Shown: positions 31,267 through 40,628, numbered from the stretch's first letter. The stretch is DNA of 64,000 nt from an uncultured Lachnospiraceae bacterium (GCA_900551895.1 URXX01000001.1:62001-126000); one strand, 5' to 3'. Program-made: numbers and translations. Notes: generated by a model from the letters alone, not told the origin.

Positions 31267-32519
31267 GAAATATCAATACAATGACTATTTATCACTTCGG
31301 TTTCTCCATCAGCGACAAGGCCCGCGATGGAGAAAGCCATTGCAATTCTATGGTCGAGAAAACTGTCTATTTTAGCGCCGGATAAATGTCCTTTTCCGGT
31401 AATAATCATTCCGTCTTCAGTAGGAATAATATCCCCACCCATTTTTGTTAAATTTTTACTTACCGTTTCAATTCTGTTGGTTTCTTTTACTTTCAATTCT
31501 TCTGCGTTTTTAATAGTGGTAGTTCCGTCAGCAAAAGCGGCGAGAACAGCGATAATCGGTATTTCATCAATTAAAGTCGGAATAACAGAACCCTCCACAA
31601 CTGTTCCGTGCAGGCTGCTTGTCCGTACAAGTAAATCAGCGACAGGTTCTCCCCCCACTGTCTTTTTATTTAAAAATGTAATATCCCCGCCCATATTCTG
31701 ACATACGGTTAAGATGCCGGCTCGGGTCGGATTAATGCCTACGTTTCGAATAAGGATTTCAGAATGCGGAACAAGAAGTCCTGCGGCAATAAAATATGCA
31801 GCAGAGGAAATATCTCCCGGCACAATAATTTTTTGTCCATCCAAATTCGGTTCGGGTTCAATGGAAACAGTAGGCAAATTTGTAGCAGAATCAGTAAAAC
31901 GATGCAATTTACCGCCAAATCCCGACAACATTAATTCCGTATGATTGCGGGATAATACAGGTTCGGTTACGGAGGTAACTTGGTCAGCGTAAAGTCCAGC
32001 GAGCAAAATTGCGGATTTTACCTGTGCGGAAGCAACCTTTGAATGATAATGAATACCGCACAGCAGGGAAGGGGATATGCGAAGAGGAGCGCAGTTATTT
32101 CCGCGCATACTTTCGATTCTTCCGCCCATAAGCGAAAGCGGTTCTATAATTCTTCCCATTGGTCTTGTGTTTAAAGACGCATCTCCGGAAAGAATGGTTT
32201 CAAAGTTTTGTCCGGCAAGAATACCTGATATAAGTCTTGTTGTCGTCCCGCTGTTTTTTGTGTCTAAAACGGATTGCGGAGCAGAAAGACCGTGCAATCC
32301 TTTTCCGCAGATGCGTATGATTTCAGGGGAAACTTCGATTTCTATGCCCATTTTTCTAAAACAGTCAATAGTGGCAAGGCAATCTGCCCCCTGCAAAAAG
32401 TTTGTGATTTCGGTTGTGCCGTTGGCGAGAGAACCGAACATAACGGCACGGTGGGAAATGGACTTATCTCCCGGAATAGTTATTACTCCTCGAAGTCCGG
32501 TAGTATTTTTTATAATCAT
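31224..32519 (-). CDS. aroA: 3-phosphoshikimate 1-carboxyvinyltransferase (EPSP synthase)
   Basis: This enzyme makes EPSP from shikimate-3-phosphate and PEP, the sixth step of the shikimate pathway. It has about 431 residues from the start at 32519, where GAAAGGA precedes ATATG; an upstream ATG at 32567 would overlap tyrA. Motifs include GDKSISHRAVMFGSLANGTT at the N-terminus, LDTKNSGTTTRLISGILAG (PEP region), GNNCAPLRI, GDISSAAYFIAAGL, and KVKETNRIETVSKNLTKMG near the end. DHRIAMAFSIAGL is conserved. It follows tyrA by 28 bases. Confidence 0.95.
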   Translation of the reverse strand: MIIKNTTGLRGVITIPGDKSISHRAVMFGSLANGTTEITNFLQGADCLATIDCFRKMGIEIEVSPEIIRICGKGLHGLSAPQSVLDTKNSGTTTRLISGILAGQNFETILSGDASLNTRPMGRIIEPLSLMGGRIESMRGNNCAPLRISPSLLCGIHYHSKVASAQVKSAILLAGLYADQVTSVTEPVLSRNHTELMLSGFGGKLHRFTDSATNLPTVSIEPEPNLDGQKIIVPGDISSAAYFIAAGLLVPHSEILIRNVGINPTRAGILTVCQNMGGDITFLNKKTVGGEPVADLLVRTSSLHGTVVEGSVIPTLIDEIPIIAVLAAFADGTTTIKNAEELKVKETNRIETVSKNLTKMGGDIIPTEDGMIITGKGHLSGAKIDSFLDHRIAMAFSIAGLVADGETEVINSHCIDISYPAFFETLTSLLR

Positions 32520-32547
32520 ATGTGAATCCTTTCTAAGCAATATATTA

Positions 32548-33648
32548 TTAACGTTTGTATACTGCATATCTGTGCTTTTCTAAAAGTTTTACCGCCTGCA
32601 AAGAGGAAGACTCATCATAAAATTCCATTCTAAGAACGCCCTCCTCAAATTCACGGTTATGGACAATGCCTATATTTTTTAAACTGATATTATTTGAGGC
32701 TAAAATGGTGGCAACTGTGGCAATTCCCCCTGTTTCATCTAAAATATCACAGTAGACAGCAAACACTTTTTTAATCGGACCTGCCGAAAGATCGGGAACG
32801 GAGTCGCGATAATTTTTCGCACGGAAAAACAAATCGTATAATTCATCTGCATCTTTTCGTTCGACAGAAGACTGTATTTTTTGCAGAGTATTTATATATT
32901 CTCCGAGAATATTGGCAATATTTTTCTGATTTTGTACGCATATATGCTGCCACATTATCGGGGAGGAAGAGGCTATGCGGGTAATGTCCTTAAATCCGCC
33001 CGCTGCCAGTTGTTTCATAAATGCTTCCTTTGTGTCCGTATCTTTTACAAAATCAACTAAAGCGGAGGCGATAATATGCGGAAGGTGGCTGATTGCTCCT
33101 GTAACATAATCGTGCTTCTCGTAATCCATTTCTATGGGAAGTGCTTTCAATGACCGTATAAATGCGGTATATTGCAGTACCTTTTCTTTGGAAACGGATG
33201 CGGAAGGAGTAAGAATATAGTAGGCATTTTCAATTAAAATTGCCTTAGCATTGGAAAAGCCTGTTTTTTCCGATCCCGCCATTGGGTGTCCGCCAATAAA
33301 ATATTTTTCCAGTCCGAGTGCGATGACTTCCTTATGTATGGACGTCTTTACACTTCCCACATCTGTCAGAATACAGTCTTCGTGCAGAAATGGTTGTATC
33401 TGTTTTAGATAGGCAGTATTAAAAGAAACGGGCGTGCATAGAAAAACATAAGAACAGTTTTTAAAATTGTCATCTATTGTGTTGCAGGAAACATCTATAA
33501 CCGATTCGTTCATGGCTAGGGCGAGTGTTTCTCTGCTTTTGTCAAAAGCAATCAGTTTTGTGTCGGGATAATAAAGGCGTATGGCTTTGGCGATTGAACC
33601 GCCGATAAGTCCTAAGCCGATAAATCCGATTTTCATTGGTGTGTGCAT
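32548..33648 (-). CDS. tyrA: prephenate dehydrogenase with C-terminal ACT domain
   Basis: This enzyme oxidatively decarboxylates prephenate to 4-hydroxyphenylpyruvate for tyrosine synthesis. It has about 366 residues from the start at 33648 (AGAAAGAGG ahead); an in-frame TTG at 33672 is less likely. The N-terminal Rossmann motif is IGFIGLGLIGGSIAKAI. Active-site region markers are GGHPMAGSEKTGF and the HDYVTGAISHLPHIIASAL segment. The final 75 residues look like an ACT domain (GGIATVATILASNNISLKNIGIVHNRE), probably for feedback by tyrosine. It forms a tyrA-aroA operon, and DAHP synthase is elsewhere in the window at 49446. Confidence 0.93.
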   Translation of the reverse strand: MHTPMKIGFIGLGLIGGSIAKAIRLYYPDTKLIAFDKSRETLALAMNESVIDVSCNTIDDNFKNCSYVFLCTPVSFNTAYLKQIQPFLHEDCILTDVGSVKTSIHKEVIALGLEKYFIGGHPMAGSEKTGFSNAKAILIENAYYILTPSASVSKEKVLQYTAFIRSLKALPIEMDYEKHDYVTGAISHLPHIIASALVDFVKDTDTKEAFMKQLAAGGFKDITRIASSSPIMWQHICVQNQKNIANILGEYINTLQKIQSSVERKDADELYDLFFRAKNYRDSVPDLSAGPIKKVFAVYCDILDETGGIATVATILASNNISLKNIGIVHNREFEEGVLRMEFYDESSSLQAVKLLEKHRYAVYKR

Positions 33649-33792
33649 GAAAAAATCCTCTTTCTTATTCAATATCTGTTCTTTCCATTTTAAAATATTT
33701 CCGAAAACATGTCAACGCTATGTTGGTTTAAAGTGAAAAAGCAACGGGTATAATCTTGAAAAGAAAAATATTGTATAAAATATATAAAAGAG

Positions 33793-33821
33793 TTGTAAAA
33801 ACAGAAAAAATTTAGTACAAT
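33793..33821 (+). promoter_or_regulatory. predicted promoter of the EF-G paralogue
   Basis: TTGTAA (33793-33798) and TACAAT (33816-33821) are spaced 17 bases apart, 38 bases upstream of an AGGAGG-led start codon. Confidence 0.5.
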
Positions 33822-33859
33822 ATATACATTAAAACTAGAAAAATAAGGAGGCACCAACA

Positions 33860-35932
33860 ATGAAAGTTTACAGAACAGACGAGATTAGAAATGTAGTCCT
33901 TTTGGGACACGGCGGAAGCGGAAAGACAAGTTTAGTGGAAGCAATGGCTTATGTATCGGGAGCAGTCAATCGAATGGGAAAAATCAGCGACCATAATACG
34001 ATAAGCGATTTTGATAAAGAAGAGCAGAAACGCGAATTCTCAATCAGCACAACCTTGACTCCGATTGAATGGGAAAAAGCAAAAATCAATATTCTTGACA
34101 CACCGGGATATTTCGACTTTGTAGGTGAAGTGGAAGAAGCGGTAAGCGCGGCAGATGCGGCTGTTATTGTTGTTTCAGGAAAAGCGGGTGTGGAAGTAGG
34201 AACGGAAAAAGCGTGGGAATTATGCGACAAATATAATTTACCTCGTATGGTATATGTAACAGAAATGGACGTTGATGATGCAAGTTTCCGTGAAGTAGTG
34301 AAACAGTTGACGGATAGATACGGAAAAGTAATTGCACCTCACTTCCAGCCGATTCGTGAAAATGAAAAATTAGTCGGATATGTAAACGTTATCAAAAATG
34401 CGGGAAGAAGATATACAGGTATCGGACAGAGAGAAGAATGTGAAATTCCTGATTACTGTCTTCCGAACTTGAAGATTTTAAGAGATGCCTTAATGGAAGC
34501 GGTAGCGGAAACGAGTGAAGATTTTATGGAAAGATATTTTGCGGGAGATGAATTTTCAATCGAAGAAATCCGCTCAGCCATGCGTACGGAAGTAATGGAC
34601 GGAAGTATTGTACCGGTGGCAATGGGTTCTAACATTGAGGCACAGGGTGTTGCGAATCTTTTATCTGACATTGTTCGTTTCTTCCCAAGTCCTGACAAGA
34701 GAGAATGTGCAGGATTTAATCGGAAAACAAATGAGATTTTTGAGGCAAATTACAATTTCTCGAAGGCAAAAACGGCATATGTATTTAAGACAATGGTTGA
34801 TCCGTTCATTGGCAAATATTCTTTCGTAAAAGTATGCTCAGGTGTATTAAAGGGCGAAGATGTGTTATATAATGCGGAATCGGATACGGAGGAAAAGCCG
34901 GGTAAACTTTATGTAATGAATGGAAATAAACCGATTGAAGTGGCAGAGTTACACGCCGGTGACATCGGTGCTATCGCAAAATTAAGTGCGACAAAGACGG
35001 GAGATACTCTTTCAACAAAGGCTACCCCTGTTTTATACGGTAAGACAGAATATTCTACACCGTATACATATATGAAATATGTGGTGAAAGCAAAAGGCGA
35101 TGAAGATAAAGTTTCTCAGGGGCTTGCAAAAATGATGGCGGAAGATATGACGATGAAAGTAGTAAACGATAGTGAAAACCACCAGACATTGTTATATGGA
35201 ATGGGCGACCAACATTTGGAAGTTATTGTAAGCAAACTGGCTGCACGCTATAAAGTAGATGTGGAATTGGAAAGACCGAAAGTAGCCTTTAGAGAAACAA
35301 TCCGCAAGACTTCTGATGTAGACACAAAATATAAGAAACAGTCAGGTGGACACGGACAGTACGGTCACGTTAAAATGAAATTTGAACCTTCGGGAGATTT
35401 GGAAACTCCATATATCTTTGAAGAAACGGTAGTGGGAGGAGCGGTTCCGAAGAACTATTTCCCTGCTGTTGAGAAGGGGCTTCAGGAAGCGGTATTGAGA
35501 GGACCGTTAGCACACTATCCTGTTGTAGGTGTTAAAGCAACTTTATACGACGGTTCTTATCACCCTGTAGACTCTTCGGAAATGGCGTTTAAGACAGCGA
35601 CAATGCAGGCGTTTAAGAAAGGTATTATGGAAGCCTCTCCGGTACTTTTAGAACCAATCGCAAATATGAAAGTCATTGTTCCTGATGAATATACAGGAGA
35701 TGTTATGGGAGATTTGAATAAGAGAAGAGGACGTGTACTTGGAATGAATCCGCTTTCAAACGGAAAACAGGAAATTGAGGCAGATATTCCGATGACCTGT
35801 GTATTCGGTTATTGTACGGCGCTTCGTTCCATGACAGGAGGACGGGGAACGTATTCATATGAATTTGTTCGTTATGAACAGGCACCTTCAGATGTACAGG
35901 AAAAGGAAATTGCAAATCGTTTAGAAGAATAA
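33860..35932 (+). CDS. EF-G-like translational GTPase paralogue
   Basis: This 690-residue protein has the five-domain layout of elongation factor G. The P-loop is GHGGSGKTS. The G3 region is DTPGYFDF, in which the usual catalytic His (DTPGHVDF) is Tyr, and the G4 motif is TEMD instead of NKMD. The switch region EFSISTTLTP replaces the usual ERGITI-type sequence. These changes are typical of a second, non-essential EF-G-like family in clostridia rather than the main translocase. Domain IV/V blocks (GHGQYGHVKMKFEP, RGRVLGM, TYSYEFVRYEQAP) are intact. It may serve ribosome release or stress translation. It is monocistronic. Confidence 0.9.
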   Translation: MKVYRTDEIRNVVLLGHGGSGKTSLVEAMAYVSGAVNRMGKISDHNTISDFDKEEQKREFSISTTLTPIEWEKAKINILDTPGYFDFVGEVEEAVSAADAAVIVVSGKAGVEVGTEKAWELCDKYNLPRMVYVTEMDVDDASFREVVKQLTDRYGKVIAPHFQPIRENEKLVGYVNVIKNAGRRYTGIGQREECEIPDYCLPNLKILRDALMEAVAETSEDFMERYFAGDEFSIEEIRSAMRTEVMDGSIVPVAMGSNIEAQGVANLLSDIVRFFPSPDKRECAGFNRKTNEIFEANYNFSKAKTAYVFKTMVDPFIGKYSFVKVCSGVLKGEDVLYNAESDTEEKPGKLYVMNGNKPIEVAELHAGDIGAIAKLSATKTGDTLSTKATPVLYGKTEYSTPYTYMKYVVKAKGDEDKVSQGLAKMMAEDMTMKVVNDSENHQTLLYGMGDQHLEVIVSKLAARYKVDVELERPKVAFRETIRKTSDVDTKYKKQSGGHGQYGHVKMKFEPSGDLETPYIFEETVVGGAVPKNYFPAVEKGLQEAVLRGPLAHYPVVGVKATLYDGSYHPVDSSEMAFKTATMQAFKKGIMEASPVLLEPIANMKVIVPDEYTGDVMGDLNKRRGRVLGMNPLSNGKQEIEADIPMTCVFGYCTALRSMTGGRGTYSYEFVRYEQAPSDVQEKEIANRLEE

Positions 35933-35943
35933 AGTGTAAAAAG

Positions 35944-35974
35944 AGGATTGTTGTTTGTATGCAGCAATCCTTTT
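35944..35974 (+). terminator. terminator after the EF-G paralogue
   Basis: The stem AGGATTG-TTG / CAG-CAATCCT is followed by TTTTCTTT and lies just past the stop codon. Confidence 0.75.
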
Positions 35975-35987
35975 CTTTCCGGAATGC

Positions 35988-36015
35988 TTGACAATTCCAG
36001 GCAGAGTGATACAAT
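35988..36015 (+). promoter_or_regulatory. promoter of the 533-residue membrane protein gene
   Basis: A consensus TTGACA (35988-35993) and a TACAAT (36010-36015) are spaced 16 bases apart, 31 bases before the start codon. Confidence 0.65.
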
Positions 36016-36046
36016 GAGCCTAATTACTTTTCACTAGGAGGAAATT

Positions 36047-37648
36047 ATGAAAAATATGAAAATGAAAATCATAGGAGTGGTTACATTTCTAGTTGTAGCG
36101 GGAATATATTATTATGTTACCCTGCCTGCGATTAATATTCACTCCAGAGACTTTTGGGTATTTCTGATTATACTTATGGTACTGCTTATTGTGTGGTACG
36201 GCTGGAAGAAGAAAATCCGAAGTAAACAGGAAGTAAAATCATCAAAAGGAATGAAGATACTGATTACATTGGGTGTGGCAGTTGTCGTTGTTTATGCGGT
36301 AGGAACACTGTTATCCTCTCCTATTATCAATGCGAAAAAATACAGAAATCTGTTGAAAGTGGAGGAGGGAGAGTTTACGAAAGACATTGAAGAGTTATCT
36401 TTTGACCAAATTCCGCTGTTGGATAAGGAGTCGGCTTCATTGCTGGGAAACCGTAAAATGGGAAGTATGGTGGATATGGTTTCTCAGTTTGAGATAGACG
36501 ATATCTATACACAGATTAACTACAAAGACAAACCGGTCAGGGTGTCACCGCTTAAATATGCTAACATTATCAAGTGGTTTACAAACCGTTCAGAAGGAAT
36601 ACCGGCATATGTGCGAATTGATATGGCGAGCCAGTCTACTGAATTGGTTAAACTGGACGAGGGAATGAAGTATACGACAAGTGAGCATTTCAACCGTAAT
36701 ATTTACAGACATCTTCGCTTTAAATATCCGACATATATTTTTAATGACTTGAGTTTTGAAACGGATGATGAGGGAACGCCTTATTGGGTTTGTCCGGTAA
36801 AGAAATTTAATATCGGACTATTCGGTGGAGAAACAATCGGAAGAGTTGTTTTATGTAATGCCATTACAGGCGAAACGAAGGACTATGCTATTGACGAAGT
36901 ACCGTCATGGATTGACAGGGCGTATTCGGCAGATTTGCTTGTACAGTTGTATGATTATTATGGTTCTTTAAAACATGGATTTTTGAACAGTGTTCTCGGT
37001 CAGAAGGACTGTTTAAAGACAACGGACGGCTATAACTATCTTGCCATTGACGATGACGTATGGGTGTATACAGGTGTCACATCTGTAAGTGGTGACGAAT
37101 CTAACGTTGGATTTGTGCTGATGAACCAGCGTACAATGGAAACAAAATTTTATTCTATCGAGGGGGCAACCGAGAAGTCGGCGATGTCCTCGGCGGAAGG
37201 GCAGGTACAACATTTAAAATATAAGGCAACTTTCCCATTGCTGTTGAATATTTCAGGTGAGCCGACCTATTTCATTGCATTGAAAGATGATGCGGGACTT
37301 GTAAAGAAATATGCAATGGTAAATGTGCAGAGATATCAGTTGGTTGCAATCGGCGACACGGTTAGTTCTTGTGAAAAGCAGTATAACAAATTGTTGGTGA
37401 CGGACGGTGTTGTCAAAGAAGAAGAACAAAAAAACGAGGTGCAGACGGTAACCGGCAAGATCAGCAAGATTGCACAAGGAGTTATTGACGGAAACTCTCA
37501 CTTTTACATTATGCTGGAAGGCAATAATGAAATCTTTGATGTATCTGTTGTAGACTTTATTGATGTGATTAAATATGAAGTCGGACAGAACGTTACAATA
37601 GAATATACAAAAGGGAAGAAAGCGAATACCGTTTTATCCATGAAATAA
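36047..37648 (+). CDS. large membrane-anchored protein of unknown function
   Basis: This is a 533-residue protein that I do not recognise. Three hydrophobic helices lie in the first about 95 residues (IIGVVTFLVVAGIYYYVTLP; FWVFLIILMVLLIVWYGW; ILITLGVAVVVVYAVGTLL). The rest, about 440 residues, is a soluble domain predicted to face outward, with repeated short beta-like strands. The last about 70 residues (TVTGKISKIAQGVIDGNSHF to VTIEYTKGKKANTVLSM) read like an OB-type fold. It has a strong promoter and terminator of its own. No Cys-based or catalytic signature is obvious. Confidence 0.75.
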   Translation: MKNMKMKIIGVVTFLVVAGIYYYVTLPAINIHSRDFWVFLIILMVLLIVWYGWKKKIRSKQEVKSSKGMKILITLGVAVVVVYAVGTLLSSPIINAKKYRNLLKVEEGEFTKDIEELSFDQIPLLDKESASLLGNRKMGSMVDMVSQFEIDDIYTQINYKDKPVRVSPLKYANIIKWFTNRSEGIPAYVRIDMASQSTELVKLDEGMKYTTSEHFNRNIYRHLRFKYPTYIFNDLSFETDDEGTPYWVCPVKKFNIGLFGGETIGRVVLCNAITGETKDYAIDEVPSWIDRAYSADLLVQLYDYYGSLKHGFLNSVLGQKDCLKTTDGYNYLAIDDDVWVYTGVTSVSGDESNVGFVLMNQRTMETKFYSIEGATEKSAMSSAEGQVQHLKYKATFPLLLNISGEPTYFIALKDDAGLVKKYAMVNVQRYQLVAIGDTVSSCEKQYNKLLVTDGVVKEEEQKNEVQTVTGKISKIAQGVIDGNSHFYIMLEGNNEIFDVSVVDFIDVIKYEVGQNVTIEYTKGKKANTVLSMK

Positions 37649-37650
37649 AA

Positions 37651-37689
37651 CAAAAGAGGAAAATGAGATAAAGTCATTTTCCTCTTTTG
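37651..37689. terminator. bidirectional terminator between convergent genes
   Basis: The perfect 16-bp stem CAAAAGAGGAAAATGA / TCATTTTCCTCTTTTG (37651-37666, 37674-37689) terminates the membrane-protein gene and the convergent P-loop gene. Confidence 0.9.
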
Positions 37690-37693
37690 TCAT

Positions 37694-38116
37694 TTAATTA
37701 AGTATCTGACAGTCAGTTAAATCAATATCACTTAAGTCTTTGCGGTCGGCGCTGACACTTAAGTAGAAGTCAATGTGATGAAGTTTACTGATGTTTTTCA
37801 ATCTTTCTACGAAACGTGGCATATTTTCCAATGAGATGTCGGATTGTTTTAAAATGCCGTCAATGAAAATACATTCAATATCGCTATTGCAACTAATCAT
37901 ACCGTAAATGAAACCGGTGTAGTCGTCAATATTGCGGATAGATGGATAATCAGCCATACAAATCGCTCTTATATCGAAAGAAAGATTAAATGTATCATTA
38001 TGGCTGTTCTTAATGAAAACTACATTTCCGTCCAGTGTTTTTGCTTTTTCGTTAGCAAAATCAATCATTTGTTGCGTTTTTCCACTGCCTTTTGGGCCTA
38101 CTAATAAATTTACCAT
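37694..38116 (-). CDS. small P-loop NTPase-like protein
   Basis: This is a 140-residue soluble protein. The start at 38116 has AAAGGAGATAG before it; a much longer in-frame extension begins without a binding site and was discarded. A Walker A motif GPKGSGKTQQM lies at residues 7-17. CIFIDGILKQSD (about residue 95) may be Walker B. The rest, NIDDYTGFIYGMISCNSD and FVERLKNISKLHHIDFYLSVS, is reminiscent of thymidine-kinase-like or RecA-like mini-ATPases, but the family is not identified. It is divergent from a response-regulator gene. Confidence 0.75.
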   Translation of the reverse strand: MVNLLVGPKGSGKTQQMIDFANEKAKTLDGNVVFIKNSHNDTFNLSFDIRAICMADYPSIRNIDDYTGFIYGMISCNSDIECIFIDGILKQSDISLENMPRFVERLKNISKLHHIDFYLSVSADRKDLSDIDLTDCQILN

Positions 38117-38284
38117 AGCACTATCTCCTTTATGTATATTTCGTTCTGTCTTGATAGTAGTTATTATACAACAAATCTGAAAAATGAGCAACAAATTATC
38201 TAAAAAATATAAAAATAATACTTTTAATTTGTGCAAATTAATGTATAATACCAGTAGTATGAATGAATTGGGAGGAAGGACAGG

Positions 38285-38962
38285 ATGATTCAGATTTTGA
38301 TAGTAGAAGATGACAGACATATAGGGGAAGGATTACAGTTCCTTTTAGAGAGTGAGGGATTTCATGCGGAATTGGCAATGAGCAGAAGCGAAGGAAAGAA
38401 AATGTTGAAAGAGAAATCATATCAGTTGCTGATTTTAGACGTAAACCTTCCGGACGGAAGCGGGTTTACGTTTTTTCAAGAAATACAGGAAAAAGAAATA
38501 CCGGTTATTTTTCTGACAGCGCTTGATGAGGAAGAAAATATCGTAAAAGGGTTTAACATTGGGGCAGACGAGTATATTACAAAACCGTTTCGTCCCAGAG
38601 AACTCGTTTCCAGAGTGAAAAAAGTAATCAGACTCAGAGGGATAGAAGAAAGTGGAAAACAAGAGTTGACGATAGGAAATGTTTCTATCCGATTGGGAGA
38701 GAAAATGGTGTACAAAAATGGAAAACCTTTGGAGATGACTGCGTTAGAATATAAAATTTTGGTACTGTTCTTTGAGAACAGGGGACGAATTTTGACGAGA
38801 AATCAAATACTGTCCCATATTTGGGACGAATCGGGGAATTTTGTCAATGACAATACGCTTACGGTTTATATAAAAAGACTTCGGGAAAAGGTAGAGGATA
38901 ATCCGAATGAGCCGAATATGATTAAAACGGTCAGAGGAATGGGATATAAAATCGGAGGATAA
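38285..38962 (+). CDS. OmpR/PhoB family response regulator
   Basis: This 225-residue regulator has the receiver acidic pair VEDDRHIGE, phospho-acceptor Asp52 in LLILDVNLPDGSG, and the switch Lys in DEYITKPFRPREL. The C-terminal winged helix is LEMTALEYKILVLFFENRGRI to LTVYIKRLREKVEDN. It is followed with a 1-base gap by its histidine kinase. Kinases of this layout commonly sense cell-envelope stress and control an adjacent ABC transporter, which here lies 3.5 kb away (42500). Confidence 0.93.
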   Translation: MIQILIVEDDRHIGEGLQFLLESEGFHAELAMSRSEGKKMLKEKSYQLLILDVNLPDGSGFTFFQEIQEKEIPVIFLTALDEEENIVKGFNIGADEYITKPFRPRELVSRVKKVIRLRGIEESGKQELTIGNVSIRLGEKMVYKNGKPLEMTALEYKILVLFFENRGRILTRNQILSHIWDESGNFVNDNTLTVYIKRLREKVEDNPNEPNMIKTVRGMGYKIGG

Positions 38963-38963
38963 T

Positions 38964-40082
38964 ATGGAAAAGAAGAAATGGTTTGGAACAGTCTGTCTGT
39001 GTATACTGTTTAATTTTTGTATCTGTCTTTTTTTAGGAGTTGCAAAGGAGAGGGAAATAAATGGGTGGCTGTATAATACAACAGAGAGAATTTTAGAGGC
39101 GGAGAATAGTCAGGAAGAAAGAGATATTTTAAGGAAATACGGTGTGGAGAAAAAGGACTTTCATCCTGTGTCCGTAGCGGCCGAAGTTGCTTTTGTCGGT
39201 TTGGCAAACGGGATTTTTCTATTTGCAGTCAGTATATATGACAGAAAAAAGCGGAATGAAAAACTGCAGAAAATGGAAATGTACTGCGAGGAAATTTTAG
39301 CGGGGAAAGAAACACTGCAATTAGATGACAATGAAGAGGGAAACTTCAGCATTCTAAATAATAAAGTATATGATATAACAATGCTTTTAAGAGAAAAGAA
39401 TGTTTATCTGGAGAAGAGAAAATCGGAACTGGAAAAATTCTTGGCGGACATATCTCACCAGTTGAAAACACCAATCACATCTTTACATATGGCAAATGAA
39501 TTTTTACGAATGGATTTACCTCCGGAGAAAAAAGAATTATTTTTGGATAATATGCAGAAAGATTTAGCAAAAATAGAATGGCTTGTTAAAGGCATATTAA
39601 ATTTAGCAAAATTGGACTCACAGACTCTTGCATTGAAAAGAGAGGAAGTGTATGTAAAAGATTTGGTTGGAGGAGTAAAAGAGCGGTTTGCTGTCCTGTG
39701 CGAAGTTACGGGAAGTAAAATTTGTGAAGAGGGAGAAGAAAAGGCGAAAATATGGTGTGATTTTCGTTGGATGAAAGAGGGAATATGCAATATAGTGAAA
39801 AATGCCATTGAGCATAATGCGACAGAGGTGAAAATCTCTTGGGAAGAAAATTACATTTATACAAAAATAAGTGTGAAAGATAATGGAGAGGGAATTGACA
39901 GAGAAGATTTGCCTCATATTTTTGAGCGGTTTTATAAGAGCAAAAATGCAAAGGAGGACAGCGTGGGACTTGGACTTGCCTTTACGAAAAGTATCGTAAA
40001 CTATCAGGGAGGAGATATTGAAGTGAAAAGTCAAAAAGGGAAGGGAACGGAGATGATTTTAAAAATCTATCAGATACATTAA
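38964..40082 (+). CDS. sensor histidine kinase
   Basis: This is a 372-residue membrane kinase. Two helices (about 7-25 and 72-92) flank a short extracytoplasmic loop of about 45 residues. A small HAMP-like linker is followed by the dimerisation box with phospho-His165 (LADISHQLKTPITSLH). The ATPase domain shows NIVKNAIEHNA, VKDNGEGI and VGLGLAFTKSIV. The loop is longer than the minimal loop of BceS-type kinases but still short. It is likely the partner of the response regulator before it. Confidence 0.92.
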   Translation: MEKKKWFGTVCLCILFNFCICLFLGVAKEREINGWLYNTTERILEAENSQEERDILRKYGVEKKDFHPVSVAAEVAFVGLANGIFLFAVSIYDRKKRNEKLQKMEMYCEEILAGKETLQLDDNEEGNFSILNNKVYDITMLLREKNVYLEKRKSELEKFLADISHQLKTPITSLHMANEFLRMDLPPEKKELFLDNMQKDLAKIEWLVKGILNLAKLDSQTLALKREEVYVKDLVGGVKERFAVLCEVTGSKICEEGEEKAKIWCDFRWMKEGICNIVKNAIEHNATEVKISWEENYIYTKISVKDNGEGIDREDLPHIFERFYKSKNAKEDSVGLGLAFTKSIVNYQGGDIEVKSQKGKGTEMILKIYQIH

Positions 40083-40139
40083 TATATTTTGATATGTATA
40101 AATTAGGAAAAAGATGTAATAAACGATTTCTTTTATCGG

Positions 40140-40198
40140 AAAGTGTAGTGTACAGGGATAAGATATATTACAATGGAAAAGGTTAAATACTACACTTT
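40140..40198. promoter_or_regulatory. inverted repeat around the Rrf2-operon promoter
   Basis: AAAGTGTAGT (40140-40149) and its exact complement ACTACACTTT (40189-40198) flank a TACAAT (40169-40174). They are spaced 39 bases apart. They may be half-sites for the Rrf2 regulator encoded next, but this is inferred from position. Confidence 0.4.
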
Positions 40199-40223
40199 TG
40201 GTAGTTGGAAAGGAGGAAATGTC

Positions 40224-40628
40224 ATGCAGTTGAATATTGCTACAGATTATGCGGTACGAATAGTACTATATATGTCAAGGCAAAAGGGAGTCATTACCTC
40301 CAAAGAGTTGTCGGATAACTTAAACATATCACAAGCATTCATATTTAAAATTATGCGAAAGTTAAACAATGCAAAGATTTTAAATGTGCTTACAGGAACG
40401 TATGGCGGCTATATTTTGGTGAAAGAGGCAAAAGAAATCAATCTCTTTGAGATTATGAATGCAATGGAGAAAACACTGAAACTTCACAGGTGTCTTGAAA
40501 AGGGGCAGGAGTATGGCGGTTCTGAGTGGGAAAGCCGCATTTTATCAAATATATATGCGGATATGCAGGAATGCTTTGAAAATAAGTTGAAGACGATAAC
40601 CATACAGGAAATTTTAGATACAAATTAA
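40224..40628 (+). CDS. Rrf2 family transcriptional regulator
   Basis: This is a 134-residue winged-helix protein. The start at 40224 follows GAAAGGAGG; the upstream extension is discarded. It begins with the family signature MQLNIATDYAVRIVLYMSRQ. The recognition helix is SQAFIFKIMRKLNNAKIL and the wing ends in TYGGYILVKEA. Only two Cys occur (in HRC and QEC), not the three-Cys pattern of iron-sulfur Rrf2 sensors such as IscR/NsrR. It precedes rubrerythrin and may respond to redox or cysteine status. Confidence 0.9.
   Translation: MQLNIATDYAVRIVLYMSRQKGVITSKELSDNLNISQAFIFKIMRKLNNAKILNVLTGTYGGYILVKEAKEINLFEIMNAMEKTLKLHRCLEKGQEYGGSEWESRILSNIYADMQECFENKLKTITIQEILDTN

Noticed and set aside
36047..37648. 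Assignment of the 533-residue protein to the CvpA or a transporter family
   Set aside because: Only three N-terminal helices and a large soluble part are visible, with no supporting motif.
40224..40628. Iron-sulfur (IscR/NsrR-type) sensor role for the Rrf2 protein
   Set aside because: The three-Cys cluster motif of those sensors is missing; only two separated Cys are present.
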